Positions 44,583 to 53,918 of a DNA stretch of 64,000 nt are shown one piece after another (position 1 is the first letter of the stretch; each line of letters opens with the position of its first letter). Source of the DNA: a bacterium (GTDB taxonomy: Bacteria; UBA9089; JASEIO01); assembly GCA_030017475.1 (NCBI GenBank), contig JASEIO010000001.1:37334-101333 (forward strand). Reading direction: 5' to 3'. Under the pieces are notes generated by a model, which had not been told where the DNA came from, searched no databases, and worked only from the letters and a program-made list of their open reading frames with translations. The position numbers were made by a program, and so were the translations under genes.

Positions 44583-44614
44583 CCTTTAAGTTAGTCCTTG
44601 AGAGGCTTAAAAGG
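44583..44614 (+). promoter_or_regulatory. PyrR-type RNA binding loop (anti-antiterminator) of the pyr operon
   Basis: CCTTTAAGTTAGTCC, UUGA, GAGGCTTAAAAGG matches the known PyrR-binding loop: lower stem CCTTT/AAAGG, an internal purine bulge, and upper stem AGUC/GGCU with the conserved UCC...GAGG. It has one extra loop base compared with the Bacillus form. AGAGG (44601-44605) can alternatively pair with CCTCT (44624-44628) of the terminator, which gives the exclusive antiterminator. PyrR with UMP would hold the upstream loop and cause termination. No pyrR gene lies in the window. Confidence 0.75.
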
Positions 44615-44622
44615 GGTTCTGG

Positions 44623-44643
44623 CCCTCTGTAAGAGGGTTTTTT
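44623..44643 (+). terminator. attenuator terminator of the pyr operon
   Basis: CCCTCT (44623-44628) pairs with AGAGGG (44632-44637) around a three-base loop, followed by TTTTTT. It lies about 60 bases before the pyrB ATG and directly after the PyrR-type loop. Confidence 0.85.
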
Positions 44644-44705
44644 AGTATATAGTAAAGTTATATCTTCTTTTGGTATTGACGAAGTGCTATACTAAAAGAG
44701 AGATA

Positions 44706-45662
44706 ATGAATGAGGTAGTGGATGTGAGATTGAAGGTCTTCGGTAGGAAGGATTTGTTAGGGTTACAGGACTTGCATCCAGATGAGATTAGACTTATTTT
44801 AGATACAGCTCGCTCTTTCCGAGAGATTTCAGAGAGGCCCATAAAAAAGGTTCCAACATTACGGGGGAAGACTTTAGTTAATCTTTTCTATGAGCCATCA
44901 ACAAGGACGCGCACTTCCTTTGAAATAGCAGCAAAAAGGTTATCTGCGGATATCATAAACATTAATGTACCACAAAGTTCTATAGTTAAAGGAGAAGGTT
45001 TAAAGGATACAGTGAAAACAATTGAAGCTATGGAGGCATCCATAGTGGTTATTAGACATGGACAGGCTGGTGTTCCCCATATCCTGGCGCATATGGTAAA
45101 GTCTTCCATAATCAATGCAGGTGACGGTGCCCACGAGCACCCAACTCAAGGTTTGATTGATATGTTTACAATATTGGAAAAGAAAGGAAGTCTCGAGGGG
45201 CTAAGGATAGTTATCGTTGGAGACATATTGCACTCCCGTGTAGCCAGATCAAATATTTTTGGACTTACTAAAATGGGGGCCAAGGTATGCGTGTGTGGTC
45301 CTCCCACTTTGATTCCACCTAAGGTTGAACAGCTAAAAGTGGAGGTATATTATAAATTGGAAGAAGCAATTAAAGATGCGGATGTCATTATGCTACTTCG
45401 GATGCAACTTGAACGCCAATGTCCTAATCTATTTCCTACTCTTCTTGAATATACCAAGTTGTATGGTTTGAATAAAGAGAGGTTACGAGTGGCATCCCAG
45501 GATGTCTTAGTTATGCATCCAGGTCCTATAAATAGAGGAATAGAGATAACACCTGATGTAGCTGACTCACATTACTCTGTAATTTGTGACCAAGTGCGAA
45601 ATGGAATAGCAGTAAGGATGACTGTTCTATACCTTCTTTCTGGAAATAGAGGGAGATTGTGA
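44706..45662 (+). CDS. pyrB: aspartate carbamoyltransferase catalytic subunit
   Basis: PyrB joins carbamoyl phosphate and aspartate. The carbamoyl-phosphate site YEPSTRTRTSFEIAAKRL is complete, as are the HPTQGLIDMFTI and HPGPINRGIEI motifs. The start is ATG 44706 with AAGAGAG upstream; an in-frame TTG at 44670 would sit within the leader. The 318 residues are normal. A TG-extended -10 (GTGCTATACT, -10 at 44688-44693) close to the ATG may give a second, attenuator-independent promoter. No pyrI follows. The stop overlaps pyrC by four bases. Confidence 0.96.
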   Translation: MNEVVDVRLKVFGRKDLLGLQDLHPDEIRLILDTARSFREISERPIKKVPTLRGKTLVNLFYEPSTRTRTSFEIAAKRLSADIININVPQSSIVKGEGLKDTVKTIEAMEASIVVIRHGQAGVPHILAHMVKSSIINAGDGAHEHPTQGLIDMFTILEKKGSLEGLRIVIVGDILHSRVARSNIFGLTKMGAKVCVCGPPTLIPPKVEQLKVEVYYKLEEAIKDADVIMLLRMQLERQCPNLFPTLLEYTKLYGLNKERLRVASQDVLVMHPGPINRGIEITPDVADSHYSVICDQVRNGIAVRMTVLYLLSGNRGRL

Positions 45663-46954
45663 AGTTGCTAATTAAAGGTGGAAGGGTAATTGATCCAGAA
45701 AGTAGATTGGATAAGGTAGCCGATCTATTGATTGAAAATGGCAAGATTAAAGATATAATAAAACCCGATACCCGAAACCCGATACCCGAAACCCGAATAA
45801 TTGATGGTAAGGGAAAGATTGTCACTCCAGGTTTGATCGATATGCATGTCCATTTAAGAGAGCCAGGAAGAGAGGATGAAGAGACAATTAAATCTGGAAC
45901 CCGGGCCGCAGCAAAAGGGGGATTTACTACCATTTGTTGTATGCCTAATACTTCACCTTGTATGGACAATCATGTAGTAGTAGAGTTTGTTAAATCTCGG
46001 GTTGAAAAAGAAGGTGTAATCAATGTAATACCAATTGGTGGGATAAGTAAAGGATTAGATGGGAAGGAACTGGCTGAAATTGGAGAGTTGGTTAAGGCAG
46101 GAGTCCGAGCGATTTCGGATGATGGTAACCCTTTGATGGATGCAGGGATGATGAGAAGGGCCTTGGAATATGTCAAGGGATTTGGAATTCCACTTATTTC
46201 TCACTGTGAGGATATAAACCTATCAAAGGATGGGGTTATGAATGAAGGATATATGTCAACTGTTTTAGGTATGAGAGGGATTCCCAGTGCTTCAGAAGAG
46301 GTGATGGTGGCAAGAGAGATAATCCTTGCACAATTGACCCAAAGCCAAGTACATATTGCTCATGTATCAACTAAGGGTTCGGTTGCATTGATTAGAGATG
46401 CTAAGAAAAAAGGGATACCAATTACTTGTGAAACCTGCCCACATTATTTTGTACTGACAGATGAGGCCTGTAAGGATTTTAATACCAATACCAAGGTTAA
46501 TCCACCTCTAAGGACATCCGAGGATGTTCAAGCAATAAAAGAAGGGTTGAAGGATGGAACAATTGATGTTATTTCAACAGATCATGCCCCTCACGCGGAT
46601 TTCGAGAAAGAACTCGAATATGATAAGGCCCCTTTTGGGATAGTTGGTTTAGAGACAGCCTTGCCTTTAATCTTTACTGAATTAGTGGGAAAATCTGTTC
46701 TCTCTCTATCTGACGCCTTGAGCAAGGTAACGATAAATCCAGCCTTAATCTTGGGGATTAAAAAGGGAAGGATAAAGAAGGGATTCCCGGCAGATATTAC
46801 TATAATTGATCCAGATCTGGAAGAGGTAGTGGATGTAAATAGATTTTTATCTAAGTCTCGGAATTCGCCATTTGATGGATGGAAGGTGAAAGGGATTCCT
46901 GTTATGACAATTGTCAAAGGTCGTATTGTTATGGAAGATGGTAAGGTGCTATGA
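45659..46954 (+). CDS. pyrC: dihydroorotase
   Basis: PyrC closes carbamoyl aspartate to dihydroorotate. It is the class I type: metal ligands in DMHVHLREPGREDEETI, the carbamylated-Lys region, ISHCEDINLS, and the catalytic Asp in STDHAPHADFEKE. The length of 431 is typical. It starts with GTG inside the pyrB stop (GTGA). Residues of the loop just before the HVH motif (KPDTRNPIPETR) are encoded by a perfect five-unit heptamer array (45764-45798), unlike the sequence normally found there. The gene stays in frame and looks functional. Confidence 0.95.
   Translation: MKLLIKGGRVIDPESRLDKVADLLIENGKIKDIIKPDTRNPIPETRIIDGKGKIVTPGLIDMHVHLREPGREDEETIKSGTRAAAKGGFTTICCMPNTSPCMDNHVVVEFVKSRVEKEGVINVIPIGGISKGLDGKELAEIGELVKAGVRAISDDGNPLMDAGMMRRALEYVKGFGIPLISHCEDINLSKDGVMNEGYMSTVLGMRGIPSASEEVMVAREIILAQLTQSQVHIAHVSTKGSVALIRDAKKKGIPITCETCPHYFVLTDEACKDFNTNTKVNPPLRTSEDVQAIKEGLKDGTIDVISTDHAPHADFEKELEYDKAPFGIVGLETALPLIFTELVGKSVLSLSDALSKVTINPALILGIKKGRIKKGFPADITIIDPDLEEVVDVNRFLSKSRNSPFDGWKVKGIPVMTIVKGRIVMEDGKVL
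45764..45798. repeat. 7-base tandem array inside pyrC (five units)
   Basis: CCCGATA, CCCGAAA, CCCGATA, CCCGAAA, CCCGAAT follow without gaps. Because seven is not a multiple of three, the units are read in changing frames and together encode a Pro/Arg/Thr-rich loop. The flanking pyrC sequence is normal. Confidence 0.85.
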
Positions 46955-48051
46955 AGGCATATCTTGCTTTAGAAGATGGGACTGTTTTTGAAGGTACGTC
47001 TTTTGGTTCGGAAGGCGAAAGATTAGGGGAAGTGGTTTTTAATACATCCATTACTGGATATCAAGAGATATTAACTGATCCATCTTATAAAGGGCAAATT
47101 GTAACTATGACCTACCCTCAGATTGGAAATTATGGGGTGAACAAGAACGATTTTGAATCGGACGTACCGCGTGTAGAAGGATTTGTGGTAAGGGAGTGTT
47201 CACGGATATATAGTAACTGGAGGGGAGAGGGGACCCTTCAAGATTTCCTAATAAAATACAACATACCTGCTATTACGGGTATCGATACGAGGGCATTAAC
47301 TCGTCGCATAAGGCTTTCGGGAGCAATGAAGGGAGTTATTTCAACCATTCCCCAGAACCCAAAAAGTTTGGTAGAAAAGGCTCGTGCCTCTCCATCCATT
47401 GTAGGTCGAGACTTAGTAAAAGAAGTTACCTGCAAAGAACCTTACAAGTGGAACCACGAATCACGAACCACGAACCACGAACTTAAGTATAAAGTTGTAG
47501 TTATGGACTTTGGTATAAAAAGAGACCTCTTACGGTCTCTTGCAAAGGTTAGGTGTGAAGTTACGGCTGTTCCTGCGCACACGAAATCCCATGAGATTTT
47601 AGAGATGAATCCAGATGGTGTATTCTTATCTAATGGGCCAGGTGATCCGAAAGCGCTTTCCGATGTTATCCGGGAAGTAAAAAGGCTAATTGGAAAATTA
47701 CCTATATTTGGTGTCTGTTTAGGACATCAAATCTTAGGCTTAGCCTTAGGGGGAGATACCTTTAAACTGAAGTTTGGTCATCGAGGAGGAAATCAGCCAG
47801 TAAGGAATGAAGAAAATGGAAGGGTGGAAATAACTACTCAAAACCATGGGTTTTGCGTGGATCCCACCTCCCTTCCGAAGGACGTAATCTTAACCCATCG
47901 TAACCTTAATGATAATACATTAGAAGGAATTAGACATAAAACACTACCTATCTTCTCTGTCCAATATCACCCAGAGGCTTCTCCTGGTCCTCATGATACA
48001 CAGTATCTATTCCATCAATTTACGAGGTTAATGGAGAGTGGAAAGGCGTAA
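46951..48051 (+). CDS. carA: carbamoyl-phosphate synthase small subunit (glutaminase)
   Basis: CarA releases ammonia from glutamine for CarB. The N-terminal domain has LALEDGTVFEGTSFGSEGER, and the class I glutaminase domain has the nucleophile Cys in IFGVCLGHQILGLALGG with His-Glu in VQYHPEASPGPHDT. The length of 366 is normal. The linker between the two domains (WNHESRTTNHELK, about residues 168-180) is encoded by a four-unit heptamer array (47454-47481). The start overlaps pyrC (ATGA) and the end overlaps the next small gene by 14 bases. Confidence 0.96.
   Translation: MKAYLALEDGTVFEGTSFGSEGERLGEVVFNTSITGYQEILTDPSYKGQIVTMTYPQIGNYGVNKNDFESDVPRVEGFVVRECSRIYSNWRGEGTLQDFLIKYNIPAITGIDTRALTRRIRLSGAMKGVISTIPQNPKSLVEKARASPSIVGRDLVKEVTCKEPYKWNHESRTTNHELKYKVVVMDFGIKRDLLRSLAKVRCEVTAVPAHTKSHEILEMNPDGVFLSNGPGDPKALSDVIREVKRLIGKLPIFGVCLGHQILGLALGGDTFKLKFGHRGGNQPVRNEENGRVEITTQNHGFCVDPTSLPKDVILTHRNLNDNTLEGIRHKTLPIFSVQYHPEASPGPHDTQYLFHQFTRLMESGKA
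47454..47481. repeat. 7-base tandem array inside carA (four units)
   Basis: CCACGAA, TCACGAA, CCACGAA, CCACGAA follow each other in the linker between the CarA domains. The reading frame is kept by the surrounding bases. Confidence 0.85.
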
Positions 48052-48238
48052 AAAAGAGGAATTATCTGGCTGCATTTCACAGGTATCAAAGTTCTTGGCC
48101 ATATTTATTGGAGGAGGCGTAATTATAAAAAGCCTTTTAATGGGAGAGGTGAATATGGCTATAAGAGGTGTTATAGCAGTGGCCATATTCCTTTTACTTG
48201 TTAAAATAGGAACTATGCTATGGGTAAAATACAGTTAA
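48038..48238 (+). CDS. small membrane protein between carA and carB
   Basis: The 66-residue frame starts with GTG 14 bases before the carA stop, has a basic N-terminus and two hydrophobic segments (about residues 17-33 and 41-62), and ends 12 bases before carB. I do not recognise it. The hydrophobic pattern, close fit and AGAGTGGAAAGG-type ribosome site make it likely to be translated. A link to pyrimidine synthesis or uracil uptake is possible from position only. Confidence 0.55.
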   Translation: MERRKKEELSGCISQVSKFLAIFIGGGVIIKSLLMGEVNMAIRGVIAVAIFLLLVKIGTMLWVKYS

Positions 48239-48250
48239 TAAGAGGAGGGT

Positions 48251-51200
48251 ATGCCAAAGAGGACAGATATCAAGAAGGTGATGCTTATTGGTTCAGGGCC
48301 AATTGTTATTTCCCAGGCATGTGAATTTGATTATTCAGGAACTCAGGCCTGCAAGGCACTAAAGGAAGAAGGTTATGAGGTTATATTAGTAAATTCTAAT
48401 CCAGCAACCATTATGACTGATCCTGAATTGGCTACAAAGGTTTATATAGAACCAATTATTCCAGAAGTCTTGGAGAAGATAATCAGAAGGGAGTCGCCAG
48501 ATGCACTTCTTCCAACCATGGGTGGGCAAGTAGCATTGAACATGGCCTTTACTTTGGCAAAGAGCGGGGTTTTAGATAGATATGGGGTAGAGTTGATTGG
48601 AGCAAAATTAGAGGCAATAGAGAAGGCAGAAGATAGAACCTTTTTTAAGGAAGCTATGAGAAAGATAGGGATAGAGGTTCCAGATTCAGGGGTTGCACGT
48701 ACATTTTCCCAGGCAGAAGAGCTTGCAGATAGACTTGGCTTTCCTTTGGTTATTAGGCCCTCCTTTACCTTAGGAGGTACAGGGGGTGGAATAGCCTATA
48801 ATGTTTATGAATTTCAAGAGATTGTTGGAAGGGGTTTAGAAGAAAGCCTGATTACGCAAGTTTTGATTGAGAAATCGGTTTACGGATGGAAGGAATACGA
48901 GTTGGAGGTAATGAGGGATTTGGCAGATAATGTAATTGTTATCTGTTCTATTGAGAATTTTGATCCTATGGGGATTCATACAGGGGATTCAATCACTGTT
49001 GCCCCTTCCCAGACCTTAAGTGATAAGGAGTATCAATTGATGCGAGATGCAGCCATCCGGATAATTCGAGAGATTGGGGTTGAAACAGGTGGTGCAAATA
49101 TTCAATTTGCTGTAAATCCTGAGACAGGAGAGCTTCTTTCAATTGAAATGAATCCAAGGGTTTCCCGCTCCTCTGCTTTGGCATCAAAGGCAACTGGTTT
49201 TCCTATTGCTAAAATTGCTACAAAATTGGCTATAGGATATACCTTAGATGAATTACCAAATGATATTACTCGGAAAACCCCTGCCTCATTTGAGCCAGTA
49301 ATTGACTATGTTGTTATTAAAATTCCAAGATGGGCATTTGAGAAATTTTCGCATGCAGATCCTACATTGACCACTCAAATGAAATCTGTTGGTGAAGCCA
49401 TGGCAATTGGCAGAACCTTTAAAGAGGCATTACAAAAGGCACTACGTTCTCTTGAAATAGACAGATTTGGATTAGAACCTATAGATAAGGGACGCCATAC
49501 GCCAGTTGATATTCTTAAGGAAAAATTGGCTATTCCAAACAAGGATAGGATTTTTTATATTAGAGAGGCATTCAAAGCAGGATTTGACTTGTCTGAGATC
49601 TATGGATTGACAAAGATTGATCCCTGGTTTTTAGATCAAATCAAGCAACTTGTAGAAATGGAGGAGCAGATTAGATCTCGGGGTAGCAGCATAGATCGTG
49701 ATTTAATTTGGGAGGGGAAAAGGGCAGGATTTTCAGATAAGCAGTTAGGAGATATATTGAAGAAAGAGGAAGATGAGATAAGGGCGCTTAGAAAGGAGAA
49801 GGGGATCCTTCCCACCTACAAGATGGTGGATACCTGTTCAGCTGAATTTGAGGCATATACTCCATACCTCTATTCAACTTATGAGATAGAAGATGAAGCC
49901 CCTCCATCTTCTAAAAAAAAGGTTATCATTTTAGGTTCTGGTCCAAATAGGATTGGACAAGGTATTGAATTTGACTATTGCTGCTGCCATGTTGCATTTG
50001 CACTGAAAGAAGAAGGATTTGAGACTATAATGATCAATTCTAATCCAGAGACCGTGTCTACTGATTATGATACATCAGATAGGTTATATTTTGAACCATT
50101 GACCAAGGAGGATGTTTTAAATATAGTAGAGAAGGAAGATCCCTTTGGGGTAATTATTCAGTTTGGTGGACAAACCCCTTTAAAATTAGCTGTTCCATTA
50201 GAGCGAGCAGGGGTTAAGATTCTTGGGACCTCTCCTGATTCAATTGATTTGGCAGAGGATAGAGGGAGATTTAGTTCATTGCTCGCATATTTAAAGATAG
50301 ATCAGGCTCCATATGGAATAGCCTGGCAGAGCCAACAGGCAGTGAAGATTGCTAGGAAGTTGGGCTATCCAGTACTTGTTCGTCCATCTTATGTCTTAGG
50401 AGGGCGGGCAATGGAGATTGTTTATGACGACTTATCCTTACGTAATTATATGAAAGAGGCAGTAGAGGTCTCTCCTTCGCATCCAGTGCTTATTGACAAA
50501 TTTTTAGAAGGGGCAATTGAGGTAGATGTTGATGCAGTATCTGATGGTCGGGATACGATTATCTGTGGAATAATGGAACATATTGAAGAGGCAGGGATCC
50601 ATTCAGGCGATTCGGCATGTGTTATCCCTCCATATTCCATTTCAGATGAATTAGAGGAAAGAATAAGGGAGTGTACAAAAAGGTTGGCTCATGCTTTGCA
50701 TGTTATAGGCCTAATAAATATTCAATATGCAATTAGAAATGATCGTGTTTATATGTTAGAGGCGAACCCAAGGGCGTCTCGTACAATACCTTTTGTATCA
50801 AAGGCAACTGGTGTACCATGGGCAAAGATAGCCGCCAAATTGATGGTTGGAAGAAGATTGAAAGAGCTTGGTGTGAAAGATAATACTACGCCAGAATACT
50901 TTTCAGTAAAAGAGGTTGTGTTTCCTTTTATTAAATTCCCAGGGGTGGATACAATTTTAGGGCCTGAAATGAGATCAACCGGGGAGGTAATGGGAATAGA
51001 TAGGGATTTTGGACGTGCCCTTTATAAATCTTACATGGCAGCCTCTATCTTTCTTCCGTTATCGGGTCAAGTTTTCATTTCTGTAAATGATCGGGATAAA
51101 CGTAATATTATCTTTATTGCTAAAAAGATTTCTGATTTAGGGTTTAGTATCTTAGCTACTCACGGTACAGCTAAGGTTTTGGCTAAAAATGAGTTAGAGG

Positions 51201-51463
51201 TAAAGGAGATCTTTAAGGTAGGGGAAGGTAGGCCTGATATAGTTGATGCGATCAAGAATCGGGAGATAGATTTGATTATAAATACCCCTTTGGGTAGAAA
51301 GTCAAAATTTGATGAATCTGCTATCAGAAAACAGGCTGTAATGCATGGGATCCCGTGTATAACTACAATTTCAGGTGCTCAAGCCGCAGTAAATGGGATT
51401 GAGGCAATGAAGAAAGGTCAGTTAACCGCTAAACCATTACAGGAATACTATAAAGAGAGGTAG
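48251..51463 (+). CDS. carB: carbamoyl-phosphate synthase large subunit
   Basis: CarB makes carbamoyl phosphate from bicarbonate, ammonia and two ATP. The two homologous halves are clear: [19 protein letters not shown] near the start and [20 protein letters not shown] near residue 558. Each has its own ATP-grasp domain ([20 protein letters not shown] and [20 protein letters not shown]). The C-terminal MGS allosteric domain (about residues 935-1070) contains [14 protein letters not shown]. The 1070-residue length is standard. Confidence 0.97.
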   Translation: MPKRTDIKKVMLIGSGPIVISQACEFDYSGTQACKALKEEGYEVILVNSNPATIMTDPELATKVYIEPIIPEVLEKIIRRESPDALLPTMGGQVALNMAFTLAKSGVLDRYGVELIGAKLEAIEKAEDRTFFKEAMRKIGIEVPDSGVARTFSQAEELADRLGFPLVIRPSFTLGGTGGGIAYNVYEFQEIVGRGLEESLITQVLIEKSVYGWKEYELEVMRDLADNVIVICSIENFDPMGIHTGDSITVAPSQTLSDKEYQLMRDAAIRIIREIGVETGGANIQFAVNPETGELLSIEMNPRVSRSSALASKATGFPIAKIATKLAIGYTLDELPNDITRKTPASFEPVIDYVVIKIPRWAFEKFSHADPTLTTQMKSVGEAMAIGRTFKEALQKALRSLEIDRFGLEPIDKGRHTPVDILKEKLAIPNKDRIFYIREAFKAGFDLSEIYGLTKIDPWFLDQIKQLVEMEEQIRSRGSSIDRDLIWEGKRAGFSDKQLGDILKKEEDEIRALRKEKGILPTYKMVDTCSAEFEAYTPYLYSTYEIEDEAPPSSKKKVIILGSGPNRIGQGIEFDYCCCHVAFALKEEGFETIMINSNPETVSTDYDTSDRLYFEPLTKEDVLNIVEKEDPFGVIIQFGGQTPLKLAVPLERAGVKILGTSPDSIDLAEDRGRFSSLLAYLKIDQAPYGIAWQSQQAVKIARKLGYPVLVRPSYVLGGRAMEIVYDDLSLRNYMKEAVEVSPSHPVLIDKFLEGAIEVDVDAVSDGRDTIICGIMEHIEEAGIHSGDSACVIPPYSISDELEERIRECTKRLAHALHVIGLINIQYAIRNDRVYMLEANPRASRTIPFVSKATGVPWAKIAAKLMVGRRLKELGVKDNTTPEYFSVKEVVFPFIKFPGVDTILGPEMRSTGEVMGIDRDFGRALYKSYMAASIFLPLSGQVFISVNDRDKRNIIFIAKKISDLGFSILATHGTAKVLAKNELEVKEIFKVGEGRPDIVDAIKNREIDLIINTPLGRKSKFDESAIRKQAVMHGIPCITTISGAQAAVNGIEAMKKGQLTAKPLQEYYKER

Positions 51464-51467
51464 GTTT

Positions 51468-52280
51468 ATGTTCCTTACTGAGGCTACGGTAATTGACCAC
51501 TTAGAGATAGCTTCGGGATATTATAGGATGATTTTGGAAACTCCGAAGATTTCGTGCCAGGCCTATCCTGGTCAGTTTATACATACAAGGATTAGTGATC
51601 AGTATGATCCCCTTCTTCGACGTCCATTTAGTATACATAGAATAGATAGAAAGAGAGGAAGAATTGAGATTTTATATAGAGTAGTGGGGAAGGGAACTCA
51701 TCTATTAACCAAGGCTCGCCCTGGGTATAAATTGGATGTATTTGGTCCATTAGGAAATGGATTTAAGGTAGATAGATATTTAAAAACCGCCATTATTATA
51801 GCTGGTGGGATAGGTGTAGCACCGCTTTTGACCTTAGGTGAGGAGTTGGTAAAAAGAGGTGTAAGTACACGTGTCTTTATTGGAGCAAAGACAAGGGGTT
51901 TAATTCTCTGCGAAAATGAATTCAAAGAATTAGGGTGTGAAGTGAGGGTGAGTACAGAGGATGGAAGTTCAGGGTATTTCGGTACTGTTACAGACATGTT
52001 TCGTGATTTTTTGCTTTCGAATGAAGATATCTCCGGCTCCTCTCCTTCTCTTTTTGCCTGTGGACCATACTCTATGTTCCGTGAGGTAGCTTTATTGACT
52101 CGAAGATTCAATATCTACTGTCAGGTCTCTTTAGAAGAACGGATGGCTTGTGGGGTAGGGGTTTGTCTTGGTTGTGCAGTTAGGGTTAAGGGAGGTGTTT
52201 ATAAACGGGTGTGTAAAGATGGTCCAGTATTTTCCGCAGAGGAGGTAGCTTGGAATGATAACTCCCAAGCTTACTGTTAA
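51468..52280 (+). CDS. pyrK: dihydroorotate dehydrogenase electron-transfer subunit
   Basis: PyrK carries FAD and a [2Fe-2S] cluster and passes electrons from PyrD to NAD+. It has the FAD-binding motif LLRRPFSIHRID, an NAD-binding domain starting IIIAGGIGVAPLLTL, and the C-terminal cluster cysteines in ERMACGVGVCLGCAVRVKGG and KRVCKDGPVF. The length of 270 is normal. It overlaps pyrD by 26 bases, which fits a fixed subunit ratio. Confidence 0.95.
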   Translation: MFLTEATVIDHLEIASGYYRMILETPKISCQAYPGQFIHTRISDQYDPLLRRPFSIHRIDRKRGRIEILYRVVGKGTHLLTKARPGYKLDVFGPLGNGFKVDRYLKTAIIIAGGIGVAPLLTLGEELVKRGVSTRVFIGAKTRGLILCENEFKELGCEVRVSTEDGSSGYFGTVTDMFRDFLLSNEDISGSSPSLFACGPYSMFREVALLTRRFNIYCQVSLEERMACGVGVCLGCAVRVKGGVYKRVCKDGPVFSAEEVAWNDNSQAYC

Positions 52281-53172
52281 TATTTCGGGAATAAAGATGA
52301 GAAACCCCGTGATGGTAGCATCTGGAACTTTTGGTTATGGTGAAGGGTACGAAAACTTGGTTCCACTTGATAAATTAGGTGCAATTGTAACCAAAGGGAT
52401 TACAATGGATGAAAGATCTGGTAATCCAAGCCCTAGGATTTGTGAAACACCAAGCGGGATGTTGAATGCAATTGGACTACAAAATGTAGGACTAAAAAAT
52501 TTTATTAATGAAAGGTTGCCTTATCTTCGTCAATTTGATGTTCCTGTGATTGTTAATATATGTGGGGAATCTGTAGATGAGTATGTAGAACTTTCAAAAC
52601 GTCTTTCTGAGGTTTCAGGGATAGCTGGCTTAGAGGTAAATATATCCTGTCCAAATGTTCAAAGAGGAGGGATGATCTTTGGTAAGGATCCTGATTTAAC
52701 CTATGAAGTAGTTAGCAAGGTGCGAAAATCTACTCATCTACCTTTGATTGTGAAACTTACCCCAAATGTAGGGGATATAACTTGTATTGCGAATTCTGCA
52801 CGCCTTGCGGGTTGTGATGCCATATCATTGATAAATACGTTGACCGCAATGGCAATAGATATACATACCAGGAAACCAAAATTGGCAACTATAACAGGTG
52901 GACTTTCAGGTCCTGCAATAAAGCCAGTGGCTATTAGAATGGTTTGGGAAGTGGCAAAAGCAATTAATCTACCTATAATTGGGCAAGGAGGAATTATGGA
53001 TGCCCAAGATGCTCTGGAATTCATTATTGTTGGAGCATCGGCAGTTTCGGTAGGGACAGGGAATTTTGTTAATCCAATGGCTACCTTAGAGATTATTGAT
53101 GGAATCAGAAGGTATATGATTGAACATAGGATTGATGAGATAGATCAATTAATAGGTAGTGTAAAGGTATGA
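52255..53172 (+). CDS. pyrD: dihydroorotate dehydrogenase catalytic subunit (class 1B)
   Basis: PyrD oxidises dihydroorotate with FMN. The class 1 catalytic Cys is in GLEVNISCPNVQRGG. MRNPVMVASGTFGYG at the start, IVKLTPNVGDI and GQGGIMDAQDALEFIIVGAS are the FMN-barrel motifs. The presence of pyrK makes it the NAD-linked 1B type. GGAGG precedes the ATG inside pyrK. Confidence 0.96.
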   Translation: MITPKLTVNISGIKMRNPVMVASGTFGYGEGYENLVPLDKLGAIVTKGITMDERSGNPSPRICETPSGMLNAIGLQNVGLKNFINERLPYLRQFDVPVIVNICGESVDEYVELSKRLSEVSGIAGLEVNISCPNVQRGGMIFGKDPDLTYEVVSKVRKSTHLPLIVKLTPNVGDITCIANSARLAGCDAISLINTLTAMAIDIHTRKPKLATITGGLSGPAIKPVAIRMVWEVAKAINLPIIGQGGIMDAQDALEFIIVGASAVSVGTGNFVNPMATLEIIDGIRRYMIEHRIDEIDQLIGSVKV

Positions 53173-53918
53173 AACCAAAGGATCATTTAATCTTGGCCTT
53201 AGATGTGGATAGTTTAGAAGAGGCTAAAGATATTGTAGATGAACTTAAGGATATGTGTGGGATTTTTAAGGTAGGGCCTCAACTCTTTACCATTTATGGA
53301 GTGGAGACCCTGAGAATGATTCAGAGAGCTGGATGTAAAACATTTCTTGATCTGAAATATCATGATATTCCTAACACCTTGAAGGAGGTAGCAGATGTAG
53401 TTGTAAAACTTGGAGTATATATGTTTACTATCCATACCTTAGGTGGAAGGGAGATGATGCGGGTGGTCGTTGAAGAAATACGTCAAATATCCCAAGATAC
53501 AGAGATCCCCAAACCACTTGTGCTTGGGGTGACTATATTAACAAGTATTAGCCAAAGGATTTTAGAGGATGATTTGGGTATAAAGAGGCATGTTAAGGAT
53601 CAAGTGGTGTTTCTTGCAGAGGCGGCTAAAGAGGTAGGATTAGATGGAGTAATTGCCTCTCCCTATGAGGTTGCATCCATTAGAGAGAGATGTGGGAAGG
53701 ATTTCCTTATTGTAACCCCTGGAATACGTATGGAAGAGCGAAAGGATGATCAAAAAAGGGTTATGACTCCAAGAGAGGCAATTAGAGATGGAGCTAATTA
53801 TTTGGTTGTTGGAAGACCAATAATTTATGCACCAAATAGGAGGGACGAAGCAAAACGGTTTTTGGAGGATATAGAGACTGGATTGATGGAAAGGTGTGGA
53901 GTTATAGAGCCTGTCTAA
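53169..53918 (+). CDS. pyrF: orotidine 5'-phosphate decarboxylase
   Basis: PyrF makes UMP from OMP. The catalytic Asp-Lys-Asp array is in FLDLKYHDIPNTLKEVADV. DHLILALDVDSLEEAKDIVD at the N-terminus and FLIVTPGIRMEERKDDQKRV with NYLVVGRPI near the end are complete. The length of 249 is in the usual range. It overlaps pyrD by four bases. pyrE is not in the window, so orotate phosphoribosyltransferase must be encoded elsewhere. Confidence 0.96.
   Translation: MKPKDHLILALDVDSLEEAKDIVDELKDMCGIFKVGPQLFTIYGVETLRMIQRAGCKTFLDLKYHDIPNTLKEVADVVVKLGVYMFTIHTLGGREMMRVVVEEIRQISQDTEIPKPLVLGVTILTSISQRILEDDLGIKRHVKDQVVFLAEAAKEVGLDGVIASPYEVASIRERCGKDFLIVTPGIRMEERKDDQKRVMTPREAIRDGANYLVVGRPIIYAPNRRDEAKRFLEDIETGLMERCGVIEPV

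Noticed and set aside
45764-45798. Short repeats in pyrC as part of a CRISPR array
   Set aside because: Units are 7 bases with no spacers and lie in coding sequence; no cas genes are in the window.
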